Positions 54,640 to 64,000 of a DNA stretch of 64,000 nucleotides are shown here, piece by piece. Source of the stretch: Gonatopus flavifemur. Its lineage: Eukaryota; Arthropoda; Insecta; Hymenoptera; Dryinidae. A model generated the notes under the pieces. The model did not search any database and was not told the origin of the DNA. It saw only the letters and a program-made list of their open reading frames with translations. Position numbers and translations under genes: made by a program. The stretch is taken from positions 1,503,501 through 1,567,500 of the forward strand of contig JAFFJZ010000025.1 of assembly GCA_018340375.1 (NCBI GenBank), read 5' to 3'. Position 1 is the stretch's first letter. Each line of letters starts with the position of its first letter.

Positions 54640-54762
54640 TTCACCCTCATACTCTACAGTATTCGTATCTCTTTTTATTCCATTTAAAAGAGGGAGAAAA
54701 ACAATACTGCGGAGTAAGAAAGTAAAGTATTGGACCGCAGCTCTGGTGGGTAGTTAGCGTTA

Positions 54763-55000
54763 CCCTGGTGAAAATAGAGCGTGCATTTGGAGCGTCACAT
54801 AGGAGTGTTCTTACCGTCACATGAGAGTGTATTGAGAGTCAATTGGCGCAGTTGAGCGTGGATCGAGCGTGAAGAAAAGCGTTCATGCACGCTGTACTCA
54901 CGCTTATATTGAAGTAAGCGTGCATTGGACGTATATTGGCCAGCATTACGTTATTGGTACGCTGTTTGAACTTTATGTGCACGCCGTTTTGTCGCCAGGG
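54763..55000. mobile_element. MITE with CCCTGG ends and TA duplication
   Basis: 238 bp. CCCTGGTGAAAATAGAGCGTGCA at the left and CGTTTTGTCGCCAGGG at the right are inverted; TA flanks at 54761-54762 and 55001-55002. AGCGT/ACGCT words recur inside on both strands. Confidence 0.85.
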
Positions 55001-55116
55001 TAGTGTCGGTATGGCGTATCAGTATGGCGTATTGTAAATTTACCCTAACATAAGATAGGGTGATAGATAACCCTAGCACGGAATTCCAAATAACGTACAG
55101 TCCGAAGCAAAGTATC

Positions 55117-58100
55117 ATGTCTAGTATTTGGACATATTTTCGCGAATTAGATGAAACCGAAGCGGAGTGTAATTTTTGTTTGAAACGATTAAAAACTGGA
55201 GGAGGAACACCGAATTTACGTCAGCATCTCAACCGCACACATCCTGATATTGAAGATGAAAAGGTTAGTTATGATCATTTTCAATTTTCAAAGATGATAA
55301 CATCCACTTTGAGAGAGAAATATGATTCATTATTCATATTTATGCATAGAGCACGAAAAAAATGAAGACTACTGAGAGTCAAGAAACTTCTGAGTCCCGA
55401 GATTCAACCTCTTCAATACCAGTTGATGACGTTGATGAACCATCCATATCTTTTCCAATCTCGTCATCTGCGACACGATCAAAATCTCCAACTCCATTAC
55501 CATCAGTGATATCAAAACAACGTCAAATGACAAGTTTAGAAGCCAATGATAGGATATCCAGCTTTGAGAGTGAATTTCCTGTTAACATTCACACAGACAT
55601 AATTGATTCACATGAATTTTTGTGTAGTCAATACTTATAAATATTTTTTTTATTATAGGAGGTGGAAAACGAGATGTCCTAATTACAAATGCACTGATTT
55701 ATATGATATGTAGAGACAATGCTCCTCATTGTCTAGTAGAAAGAGAAGGCTTTCTACATTATTCAAAAACTCTTTCACCTTTATATAGACCACCTTCTAG
55801 AAATACTGTGAAAATCAATGTAATTCAAGTATTGAAGTTCTTCTGAATAAAATAAATTTCATATGCATATGTTTTTAGGTGTCACGGATGGTAAGTTCCC
55901 GATAAAGTGCTGCCGTAAATTTGATTAAAAATAAATTGCAAGATGTCCAGCATTTTTCTCTCACTGCGGATATATGCACCGTTACGAATACCAGTCGAGC
56001 GTTCTTAGTTGTTACCATTCATTTTATCTGTAAGGATTATAGTAATGCTTATTCTGATTCCCTCTATCAGAATATTCTAATCATTTTATCATCATTCTCA
56101 TAGGCGCTGAGAATATTTTAGACACAATTATGTTGGGTATTCGAAGACTTTCGGAAGCACATACTGGAGAGTATATTTCAACAGAAATTGGGAATCTCTT
56201 AGATTCTTTGAAAATATCAAAATCAAAAATAGTTTCCATACGTACCGATGGAGGAGCCAATATGATTTCGGGAGTGAGAAAATTACTTGGTGGAGGGAAA
56301 AATGTGTACTGTTCAGCCAATACAGGGTGGCGCAAAAGTCTGGAAACACCCACATAACTTTTGAACGGGGCATGATAATTGGATCAAATTTTTTTTGAAT
56401 TGAAGGAGGGGTCAAGGGCTATCTTCACGGAGGACTTTGAGTTCCACAGCTCTGTAGGGGACGATGAGAGGGGAAGGGGGACCGAAATCTCAAATAAGAC
56501 GGGAGGGCTTGTGATACGTCATTCGATAGGGGCTTTCAACCCGAATCCAGCGATTCTTTGTTTTTTGAAACCGGATCATTTTTTCGCTGAGTTATTGTAA
56601 TTTTAATACTCCGATGTGGCAAAGTCTGGAAACACCCCCTTAATTTTTGAACGGGGCATGATAATTGCATCAAATTTTTTTTTAATCGGAGGTTTTCTTA
56701 TCCCAATCTTTGCATTACCCAGAATCAACGGCGTGGACGTGGCGGGAACCTGATTCCTTGTGTGTGTGTGCATGTGTGTGTGTGTGTGTGTGTGTGTGAG
56801 GAGGTGAGTGTGGATGTAGGTGGGTGTCGGTGTGTGTGTGAAGGTGGGTGGGTGGTTCGGCCGTATGGGCCTGTGCGACCCACACACACAACCAACGCGC
56901 ACCAACCAACCACCCATACCCACACACACCAACGCGCACACACAACCACACACATGCACGCACACACACACCCACAATCACACACAACCACTCACACACA
57001 CACACACACACACACACACAAGAAATCAGATTCCCGACACGTCCACGCCGTTGATTCTGGGTAATGCCAAGATTGGGATAGAAATAACCTCCGATTCGAA
57101 AAAAATTTGATCTAATTATCATGCCTCGTTCAAAAGTTAAGGGGGTGTTTCCAGACTTCGCCACTTCAGAGTATCAAAATTACGATAACTCCGCGAAAAA
57201 TGATGCGATTTCGAAAAACAGAAAACCGCTGGATTTGGGTTGGAAAACCATATCGAATGACGTATCACAAGCCTCTCCGTCTTATTTGAGATTTCCGCCC
57301 CGTTCCCTCCGCCTCAACGCCCCCTACAGGGCTGAGGAACTCAAGGTCCCCCGTTGAGTTAGCCCTTGACCCCTCTTCCAATTCAAAAGGAATTTGATCC
57401 AATTATCATGCCCCGTTCAACAGTTATGGGGGTGTTCCCAGACTTTTGCGCCACCCTGTATGTTGAATTCAATAGTAACAGATGGGTTAGGAGATAATGA
57501 GAATGCACCTTTGAAACAACTCATTGGGCATGTGAAACAAATAATTACATTCGCTAGACACAGTAATCTTTTTATGGATAATATGAGAGCTGAAGAGCAA
57601 AAAGATGGGAAGGCAGAGAGAAATGTGCTTCTTTTTGTTCAGTCAGTCTCAACAAGCTGGAATAGTACTTATTTCATGATAGCAAGATTCATCGACCTAT
57701 CGCTATATGTGGTACATGTGTTAGCCAATCCTAGTCTCAGAAAAGCTCCTCATATGCTGTCTGGTTCTGAAATTGAAATTCTATCTGAAATTGTGAAAAT
57801 ATTGAAACCGTTTGAAGAAGCCACTACCGAAATTTCTGGAAGTGAATACCTTACTGGTAATTTAGTCATTCCAATCATCACTTGCATCGAGAACGCACTT
57901 GGCAAAATTACTCCAACTTATGAAGTTTCTAAAAGATTACTAACTGTATTGTGTCGGAGCTTAACAACGCGATGCAAACCACTTCTGTCAAACCCGCTCT
58001 TATGTCATGCTACGATTTCTGACCCTCGTTTCAAAAAAATGTATATGTCTCCTATAATTGCAAGTCAAGCAGTTTGTCAAATAAGTAGGGAGGTGAAACA

Positions 58101-58512
58101 ATGTTTGAAAGATTTAGGCGGAATTTCTTCTCCTGAGCCAATTTCAAAGAGTTCCACTGCTCAATCGAATAATCTTTGGGCAGCACACGATATAAACCTA
58201 GCATCTATTCCATCCTCATCAGAATTATCAGAAGATAGCTTCTCTCATGAACTAACGTTATATCTTCAACAGCCCTTGTTGCCTAGAAAAAGCAATCCTT
58301 TTACATTTCGGGAACAAAGCAAAACTTACATGCCTGCATTAAAATCCATATGCTCTAAGTATTTAGTGGTGATGGGCAGTTCAGTTGCATCAGAAAGATT
58401 AGTTTCCACCCTGAATAATATAGTTTCTGATGAAAGAAGCCGTTTAACTGACCAGCATATTACTGAGAGAGTATTCATGAGTAGGCTGGATGAAAAGTAT
58501 TGGGTAGAATAA
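55117..58512 (+). CDS. hAT transposase, five exons, interrupted
   Basis: Exons fit GT-AG introns: 55117-55263, 55350-55569, 55659-55819, 55879-56029, and 56104 onward to 58512. The last is split by an inserted element (56323-57458 plus one TA). Phases join correctly, and removing insert plus one TA keeps frame, giving about 649 codons. Exon 1 holds a BED zinc finger (CNFCLKRLKTGGGTPNLRQH, then RTHPD). Exon 3 reads ITNALIYMICRDNAPHCLVE. Exon 5 reads SIRTDGGANMISGVRKL, then past the insert VSTSWNSTYFMIARFI and the C-terminal dimerisation block YLVVMGSSVASERLVSTLNN. The only in-frame stop seen is TAA at 55903 in exon 4. Intron positions are my prediction. Confidence 0.75.
56323..57458. mobile_element. 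1.14 kb palindromic TA-flanked element inside the hAT gene
   Basis: CAGGGTGGCGCAAAAGTCTG at 56323 and CAGACTTTTGCGCCACCCTG at 57458 are inverted ends, with TA on both sides (56321-56322, 57459-57460). The arms pair almost to the centre. Each arm contains a second internal copy of the terminal motif (GTGGCAAAGTCTGGAAACACCC at about 56617 and its complement at about 57140-57165). The middle is a GT-rich half followed by a CA-rich half (56755-57022), itself complementary. No transposase. Confidence 0.9.
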
Positions 58513-58761
58513 TTTGGTTAATTGCTGCATTTAGTATTGTTTTAATTCACACACATGTTGGTTATAAATAGTTTTTGTAAAAAAATAAATAATCTTAATC
58601 TTTAAAATCCTGATAATCATTTTTAAAATAAATAATCGGTTATCGGTTATTTCAATAACCGGTTATTCAGGTCCAATTGAACCTGGACAGTTATAACCCA
58701 ACTGATAAAAACCGGTTTAACCGATAACCGGTTATTTTATAACAATTGACATCCCTAGTCC

Positions 58762-59735
58762 TTATAAGGATTCTTTCAGACGACAGATACGCCCAGATTT
58801 GTCTTTGGGACCCTGTGGTTGACGCATGTATACTTCTTCTCCTAATTCTCCGTGAAGAAAAGCGGTCTTGGCATCAAACTGTGGCATAAATATCTGTTCA
58901 CTGACATCCACAGCCAAGAGGGTCATAACCGAGAGAAATTTAACCACCAGACTGAAAGTCTCGTGATATTCGACACCAGGTCTCTGCGAAAAACCTTCCA
59001 CAATGAGTTTTGCACGATATCTGGCAGTCGTTTCCTCCTTAGCTGGTTTAAATTTAAACACTCAGCGATTGGGCACCACTGTGATCCCAGGCAAAGGTTT
59101 CACCAAATCCCACATATTGTTTCTATGCAGAGCCTCTATTTGTTCTTCCATGGCCTGCATCCAATGACGGCTGTCGAATCCATTGATGTTATTATAGTCC
59201 AAAGGCAGACAATCCGAAACAAATGAGTTTTCTATATCCAGATGATATTCCTCATAATATTGCGGCTTATTTAGAGTACGTCTGTCTCTTAGTTGATACG
59301 GCCTCACTGCTTCTAGAGGCTCAGGATTGCCCTCATCTCCCTAAGACACGATGTTCTCCTCTCGAACCTCGTTGTTCTCTTGCTGAAAATGTGGATGTTG
59401 ATTTATTTCCTCATAGGGTTCCCTCTGATCGTCAGGCTTTTCCTCCTCCACGGTTGGTTGCGGCATCCTTCCTTGGAATCGATTGTCGTCCTCTTCATCG
59501 GGTGGCTCGTCAAAGCCATCCTGGGCTTCACGGAAACAACTTGCAATCATCCACTTCCTTCTCCATTCGTTCTTGTTTGCCTTGATATGCGAAGACCACG
59601 TTCCTATGTTTCCCAACTGGGTTTTCATTCTTGAACCAAACTCTATATGCTTTTGGAAAATCGTCGTATCCAACAAAAAAACCTTTCCGAGCCTTCGCGT
59701 CCCATTTTTTGCGCTCTGCTTCAGGTACGTGAATA
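58762..59735 (-). pseudogene. pol: Copia reverse transcriptase, N-terminal part
   Basis: On minus from 59735: a degraded linker (WSSHIKANKNEWRRKW, then acidic EEDDNRFQGRMPQPTVEEEK), YQLRDRRTLNKPQYYEEYHL and WMQAMEEQIEALHRNNMWDL, the start of Copia reverse transcriptase. After an in-frame stop it reads RYRAKLIVEGFSQRPGVEYH and MPQFDAKTAFLHGELGEEVY with the first catalytic aspartate, then ICRLKESL. It is cut where YGLKQ would follow, at the hAT boundary, so the YVDD box is missing. Confidence 0.88.
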
Positions 59736-60935
59736 CCTTCTGATCAAAAAGTACCCGGAATTTCTTGATGAAACGGAAACGGTTCACTTATTCATCGATA
59801 TTCACTTTATTTCCTTCGAAGTGATCTCCATTGCAAGCAATACAAATATTCCAACGCTTCTTCCAATCTTCAAAACATTTTGCATAGGCCGATTTCGGAA
59901 TTGCCTCCAGTTCCTTCTGAAGTGGTAACTTGAGTCGTGGGAATGAACGGTATGAACATTGTTTTTAGTCAAATAATCGCGTACAAGATGAGATGTGTGT
60001 GCCAGTGCGTTATCATGATGAAGAAACCACGAGTTATTCCTCCACAATTCTGGTCTCTTGCGACGAATGGTTTCCCTCAAACGCTTCAATACGCTCACGT
60101 AATATTCTTCATTCACTGTCTGATCTGGTGGGAGAAATTCGGGGTGGACCACACCACGGGAATTAAAGAAAACAATCAACAAAGTCTTGATTTTAGATCG
60201 ACTCTGTCGCGGTTTTTTAGGATCTGACTCGTCTGAAAAGCGCCATTCCGATGATTGTTGGTTAGTTTTGATGTCATATTCATAGGCCCATGTTTCGTCA
60301 CCGGTAATGATGCCTTCGATAACATTTTGGCTCAAAGAAAGCATTTCTTTAGCAACATCAATGCGATGCTGTTTCTGCAACAAATTCAACACTTTCGGCA
60401 CAAGCCGTGCTTCAACTTGTCCCATGGTCAAAATATTGTGCATAACGTTCTGCACCGATCCGAACCAGACACCAAGATCGTATGATATCTCTCTAATGCT
60501 CACACGACGATTTGCGAGGACGATTCCTTTAATTTTATCAATATTTTCGTCAGTAATACTGGTGGATGGACGACCGGAACGAGGCAAATTATCAACCACA
60601 ATACAACCTGCTTCAAACTCTTTGCACCACTCGCACGCTCGTGTTTTCGACATCGCCGAGTTCCCGTAGATTTCTGTTAACATCTTCAACGCTTCCGCAC
60701 ATGAAATTTTGTTAAAAACACAAAATTTTAGACAAACTGTTTTCTCAACCAAATACGACATTGCGAAATTCGCAGGACACAACAAACACTGACTCGTTTA
60801 CAAGGCAACACGCACTAACTTCTGACGAATGAGCGCCTAATAATAGATGAAATAACATGGAAAAAAAAGATTCCGACAATATCTCAAGGGCGGTTCGTTT
60901 GAATAGAGAATTCCGGGTAATTTTTGATCAGAAGG
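59736..60935 (-). mobile_element. Mariner transposon B inside Copia
   Basis: 1.2 kb. CCTTCTGATCAAAAAGTACC at 59736 and its inverted form ending at 60935 (CCTTCTGATCAAAAATTACC read inward) are the TIRs; TA lies at 59734-59735 and 60936-60937. Distinct from mariner A in TIR and protein. It separates Copia integrase from reverse transcriptase. Confidence 0.93.
59802..60785 (-). pseudogene. Mariner transposase B, C-terminal deletion
   Basis: A 327-codon open frame, the longest transposase frame in the window without a stop. The N-terminal helix-turn-helix region (SCAEALKMLTEIYGNSAMSK, RACEWCKEF, NLPRSGRPSTS) and linker are intact. IITGDETWAYEYD and FLHHDNALAHTSHLVRDYL give catalytic aspartates 1 and 2. 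After VRDYLTKNNVHTV the expected SPDLAP-type third aspartate block is absent; an altered tail follows, consistent with an internal deletion and frameshift near 59940. Probably catalytically dead, but the DNA-binding domain could still be made. Confidence 0.9.
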
Positions 60936-61700
60936 TATGCACTTGAGTGTCGAAAACTTCCAAATTCATAATACTTGGCTTCTTGTTGTGTCATAACTCA
61001 TAGGGTGTTTTATCATGTACACCATTCGGACCTGTTCGGTTTAACACATATATCGCGGTGTTGACGGCCTCGGCCCACAAACTTTTCCCTGAATTTTTGG
61101 ACTGTAGCATCGCCTGAGCTAATTCCACGACAGTACGATTTTGTCTTTCAATCGACCCATTTTGTTACGAAGCATACGGCACACTTTTCTCATGTCTGAT
61201 CCCAGTTTGCTGCATTAGCTGTTCCATTTTATTGTTCGTAAATTATAGGTCATAATCCGACCTATGAACCTTGATGTTCATCCATTCTGAAAAATCTTAT
61301 GAAAATTTCAAACTTCTCGGACACTTCGCTTTTATTTTTCAGAAAATACACCTGTAAGTAATGAGAAAAGTCATCTTTTAAAAGGAGAAAGGATTTTGAG
61401 TTACCAATGGAGGCGTTTTCCATAAGGCCGCATAAATCTCCATGTATTGAATCCCTGGGTCCATGTGTTTCAGAATTACTTGTGAGATACGGTTTCCTGT
61501 GTATTTTTCCCAGAACGCATGCTTCGCAAGAGAAAGTTTCTGAGTGATCAATTTGTATATTTATCTTCTCCAGAATTTTTTTCACTCGTACAATAGACTG
61601 ATGGGCCAAACGTTCATGCCATACTTTTAGGGTTCATTGCTCTCGCCCTATTTCCGCTGATTGAGTTGGTATTTCTGCATGGCCCGGGAGTAACACTTTA
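60936..61700 (-). pseudogene. pol: Copia integrase
   Basis: From about 61650 on minus: VWHERLAHQSIVRV and FSCEACVLGKIHRKPY make up the HHCC zinc-binding domain. The core is HGDLCGLMENASIGNSKSFL and LLKDDFSHYLQVYFL (aspartates), then in another frame NGSIERQNRTVVELAQAML with the glutamate, and AVNTAIYVLNRTG. Stops interrupt (for example before QNGSIERQ). Ends at the mariner insertion. Confidence 0.85.
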
Positions 61701-61761
61701 AAACACATCCTAAACAGGTTTTCTTCTCTTTCTCCCACTGCAACTACACCGTTTTTTTTTT

Positions 61762-62103
61762 TTAATAACAGTTGAACTCATCCGATGTAAGATGGAAGCC
61801 TTTATCTAAAACAGAGGACTGGGAAAAGAGGGTATATTTTGGATTTGGCACATACAGCACATCTTCTGAATATCCCTTTTTCCAATTCAGACCATCAAAA
61901 GCCAAAACGTTTATGTTTCCTTTGCCTGAGGCTTCAATTATTTGTCCGTTTCCCAACCGGACTGGTATCGGATCTTCCAATGTTTGATACGAAGCAAACC
62001 AACTCCTGTTGGATGACATGTGCTTGCTTGCACCTGAGTCCAAAAACCATTTGTCGAGTTTTCCTTCCGAATTAGCAACCGACACTGTTAGAACTTCTCC
62101 CAC
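61762..62103 (-). pseudogene. pol: Copia aspartic protease
   Basis: A 113-codon open frame reads DKWFLDSGASKHMSSNRSWF, with DSGA as the protease active site, then VRLGNGQIIEASGKGNINVL and YVPNPKYTLFSQSSVLDKGF, the standard Copia protease and linker. Confidence 0.88.
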
Positions 62104-62166
62104 GAGAGCTTAATTTTCAGATGCATCCCTGTTGTTCGATGAATTATTCTCCCGCTGCGGGTTTTT

Positions 62167-62680
62167 CTACCTACAAGCACTTCGCCAGTGCCCTGGCTTC
62201 CCACACCGATAACAATTTCCTGGCTTCCTATTAGTTTTGGAGTTTCTCCCTCTCGATGAATGAAATTTATTCACTGTCCTCGCTTGAGAAGCACTATTTT
62301 CCGACCCTTCATTTAGGTTATTCCTTTTTTCTTCGACTATGAGCCTATTTATTGAATTTTCAAGGGTCCTGTCAGAAGCATTCGTCGACTCCCATGCAGT
62401 TACGAAGTATTGATACGTGGAAGGATGTGTCATCGGTATTTTGGTCATCACCATCGGATCAGATATTGGTTCTTTCAGTGCATTCAGCCTAAACGCTAAA
62501 TCCTTGATCTTGGAGATATACGTAGCAAAATCATCTGAATTATTTTTGCTCATAGTGAACTATTCCTGTTGCAGTGAGTGAATCGTTACTTCATTACTTT
62601 TCTCATACAGATCATGCAGCTTTTTCCGAATTCGGTTCACTGATTTACAATTGATAACGTATATATGATTTGTTTCACTT
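62167..62680 (-). pseudogene. gag: Copia Gag with CCHC zinc knuckle
   Basis: From 62680 on minus: NHIYVINCKSVNRIRKKLHD and EKSNEVTIHSLQQE, one TAG, then a 128-codon open frame: DDFATYISKIKDLAFRLNAL, TYQYFVTAWESTNASDRTLE and, near its end, CYRCGKPGHWRSAC (C-x2-C-x4-H-x4-C). Gag continues on the far side of the inserted transposon at 63971-64000 (SSKDNSKR), in frame if the insert and one copy of its flanking duplication are discounted. Confidence 0.87.
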
Positions 62681-63970
62681 AGGAGAGCGAGGGGCTAGTT
62701 GAAACAGTTTTTGGAAAAATGCCAATATTGTGAAATATACACATAATTTCTTGTTCATTATTGAATGTTTCGTAGGTGTCAACATTTACTCATCATATGC
62801 AAAAAGATATCCATCAAAAAGTTTGTGATTTTAGCACAACAGACATTATTCCAAAGCAAGTCAGCTGTTACAACTTACCCCGTACTTGGGGCTGGTTGTA
62901 ACAGGCTTGGGGCAAATAATAACACTAAAATAACTGCTCATTGAGAACATACTGACTTTTTTTATGGTACGATACTTATTGATAAATGAGCTGAGCTGAC
63001 TATTTTCTTATTGATCCGAATTTACAACACTTATTACGAAAATGAACTTTGAAAAATTAAGCTCAAGGTTGTAGAATCATCCTGTACTTATTAGCCTATT
63101 ACCGCAATCATAATGGGACTCCGACATTATTCAGTTAATTCTCTTAGCCACTTATAATTATGACTAAGATTGAATCATATTCAATCAATCACAATAGAAT
63201 CAATCAAAATCCGTAATCTTAATAAGGATTATCAATTGAGTATTCATTATGAATACTTTGAATGCAAAATGAACTCTTGAAGAACACCCTAATGTACAAA
63301 AAGAATTCACATCGCAATTCCATAAAGAATTATTCGGGTACTTAACATAGCACGAACAAACAGGTGTAATATACAATAATGCTAGCAGAATTTGGCATTA
63401 TTGTGTATTGCACTTGTTTCTTGTATAGTATCTGAATCATTTTCTGAACCTGTTTGAGATTTTCTTTTATAATTTCTCTTTTTTAGATGGAAGGAGAATG
63501 GATGGAATGAAGACATTCGCATATCAACAATTCAAGAAATAAATCGAACCAAGTTGAATAAACACGAACCGGAACATGTTACAATATGCCCCGAAAGTTT
63601 GTTACAACTTGCTCCATCGTATGATTTCGGATATATTCGTTGACTATTAAGAAACTATACAGAATTGATGAAGAAGTTATTTCAAAGCTCAATACATAGA
63701 CAAAATAAATAGTCACTTACATATTTGAAGAGGATCGATTAATAGCACTGAAATCAATGTTCGCAAAACGATGTTTTCTCATTCTCTGACTCAAATAGAT
63801 CCTTTGTTTCTAGACACTCACAGCACTGTCTCACGGGGACCGATAGTGAGTATTTAATGAAACACGTCAAAGATGAAGATTTCATTCAAGATCCAGCGGC
63901 AATACTTGAAATCCATCGAATAATTCGCGTGTTACAACTCACCCCTATTACAACTAGCCCCTCGCTCCCC
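62681..63970. mobile_element. 1.29 kb non-autonomous transposon with GGAG(A/C)GCGAGGGGCTAGTTG-type ends
   Basis: AGGAGAGCGAGGGGCTAGTTG at the left and CAACTAGCCCCTCGCTCCCC at the right are inverted. Flanks CACTT (62676-62680) and CACTG (63971-63975) give a probable 5-bp target duplication with one mismatch. A motif TTACAACT(A/T/C)(G/A)CCCC related to the TIR recurs inside in both orientations (about 62868, 62890, 63576, 63601, 63932, 63949). No transposase. A partial copy lies at 8091-8635. Superfamily not assigned. Confidence 0.88.
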
Positions 63971-64000
63971 CACTGCGTTTACTATTATCCTTCGAGCTAC

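Larger units (their letters stand above)
55056..58757 (+). mobile_element. hAT transposon carrying a five-exon transposase
   Basis: A BED-finger plus hAT dimerisation-domain transposase is encoded on plus. The right terminus ATTGACATCCCTA (58745-58757) matches the inverted ends of the 42501-44223 element, and the preceding 120 bp is packed with ATAACCGGTTAT motifs. The left terminus may be TAGGGTGATAGATAACC at 55056, but it fits the right end poorly and no 8-bp duplication was found. The right flank is Copia sequence. Confidence 0.85.
58758..64000 (-). mobile_element. Copia retrotransposon remnant, minus strand
   Basis: Copia order on the minus strand: gag with zinc knuckle (right), protease, integrase, reverse transcriptase (left). 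It is interrupted by a mariner (59736-60935) and a 1.29 kb transposon (62681-63970) and cut at 58757, where the hAT element begins. Neither LTR is in the window; the right part runs off the edge. Multiple stops and frameshifts. Confidence 0.9.

Noticed and set aside
56715..57164. Cysteine/valine-rich and histidine/threonine-rich frames on both strands
   Set aside because: Produced by the GT/CA microsatellite centre of the palindromic element.
58758..58765. 8-bp hAT target duplication GTCCTTAT
   Set aside because: No matching 8 bases were found at any plausible left end of the hAT element.

Overview
The window is AT-rich eukaryotic DNA. The transposon types (BEL/Pao, Ty3/Gypsy, Copia, mariner, piggyBac-like and hAT transposases, LINEs with purine-rich reading frames) point to an insect. 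A hymenopteran is my guess from the flavour of the mariner and LINE proteins, with low confidence. I see no convincing complete host gene; the only candidate is one isolated exon at 40423-40634 (minus). Essentially everything recognisable is mobile DNA, much of it nested, so the window reads as a transposon graveyard with a few young insertions.

Layout. 0.57-0.78 kb: palindromic MITE. 1.3-4.7 kb: 5'-truncated BEL/Pao element. 5.2-5.6 kb: second palindromic MITE. 7.0-7.6 kb: a repeat whose inverted copy lies at 30.7-31.4 kb. 8.1-8.6 kb: partial copy of a transposon that is complete at 62.7-64.0 kb. 8.6-10.4 kb: LINE on the minus strand. 10.8-11.4 kb: degenerate tandem repeat. 15.6-17.6 kb: a second LINE family on plus; a relative lies on minus at 47.2-50.5 kb, and the two share a 3' hairpin of identical geometry. 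20.3-22.6 kb: a young, internally deleted Gypsy element with nearly identical LTRs, intact gag and an A AAA AAC slippery site. 22.7-24.0 kb: mariner with broken transposase. 24.2-30.7 kb: BEL/Pao element with both LTRs but a decayed pol. 32.7-38.8 kb: large piggyBac-like element whose broken transposase sits between long inverted arms built from tandem units carrying phased AGGTCA motifs. 39.2-40.2 kb: tandem repeat. 41.4-44.2 kb: three MITEs, one containing a tRNA-like segment and one nested inside an hAT-type MITE. 50.5-53.1 kb: a two-monomer tandem array in inverted halves. 53.2-55.0 kb: four palindromic elements in a row. 55.1-58.8 kb: a five-exon hAT transposase interrupted by a palindromic TA-flanked element. 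58.8-64.0 kb: Copia remnant on minus, interrupted by a mariner and by the 1.29 kb transposon.

How it fits together. Nesting gives relative ages: the Copia remnant is older than the mariner and the 1.29 kb element inside it, and its boundary suggests the hAT is younger too. The hAT-type MITE at 42.5 kb is older than the TA-flanked MITE inside it. Its TIR matches the right end of the hAT at 58.757 kb, so the two look like a non-autonomous/autonomous pair. Seven elements have palindromic or inverted ends with exact TA target duplications, so Tc1/mariner-type activity has dominated. Boundaries come from reading by eye; family names below superfamily level are not assigned.
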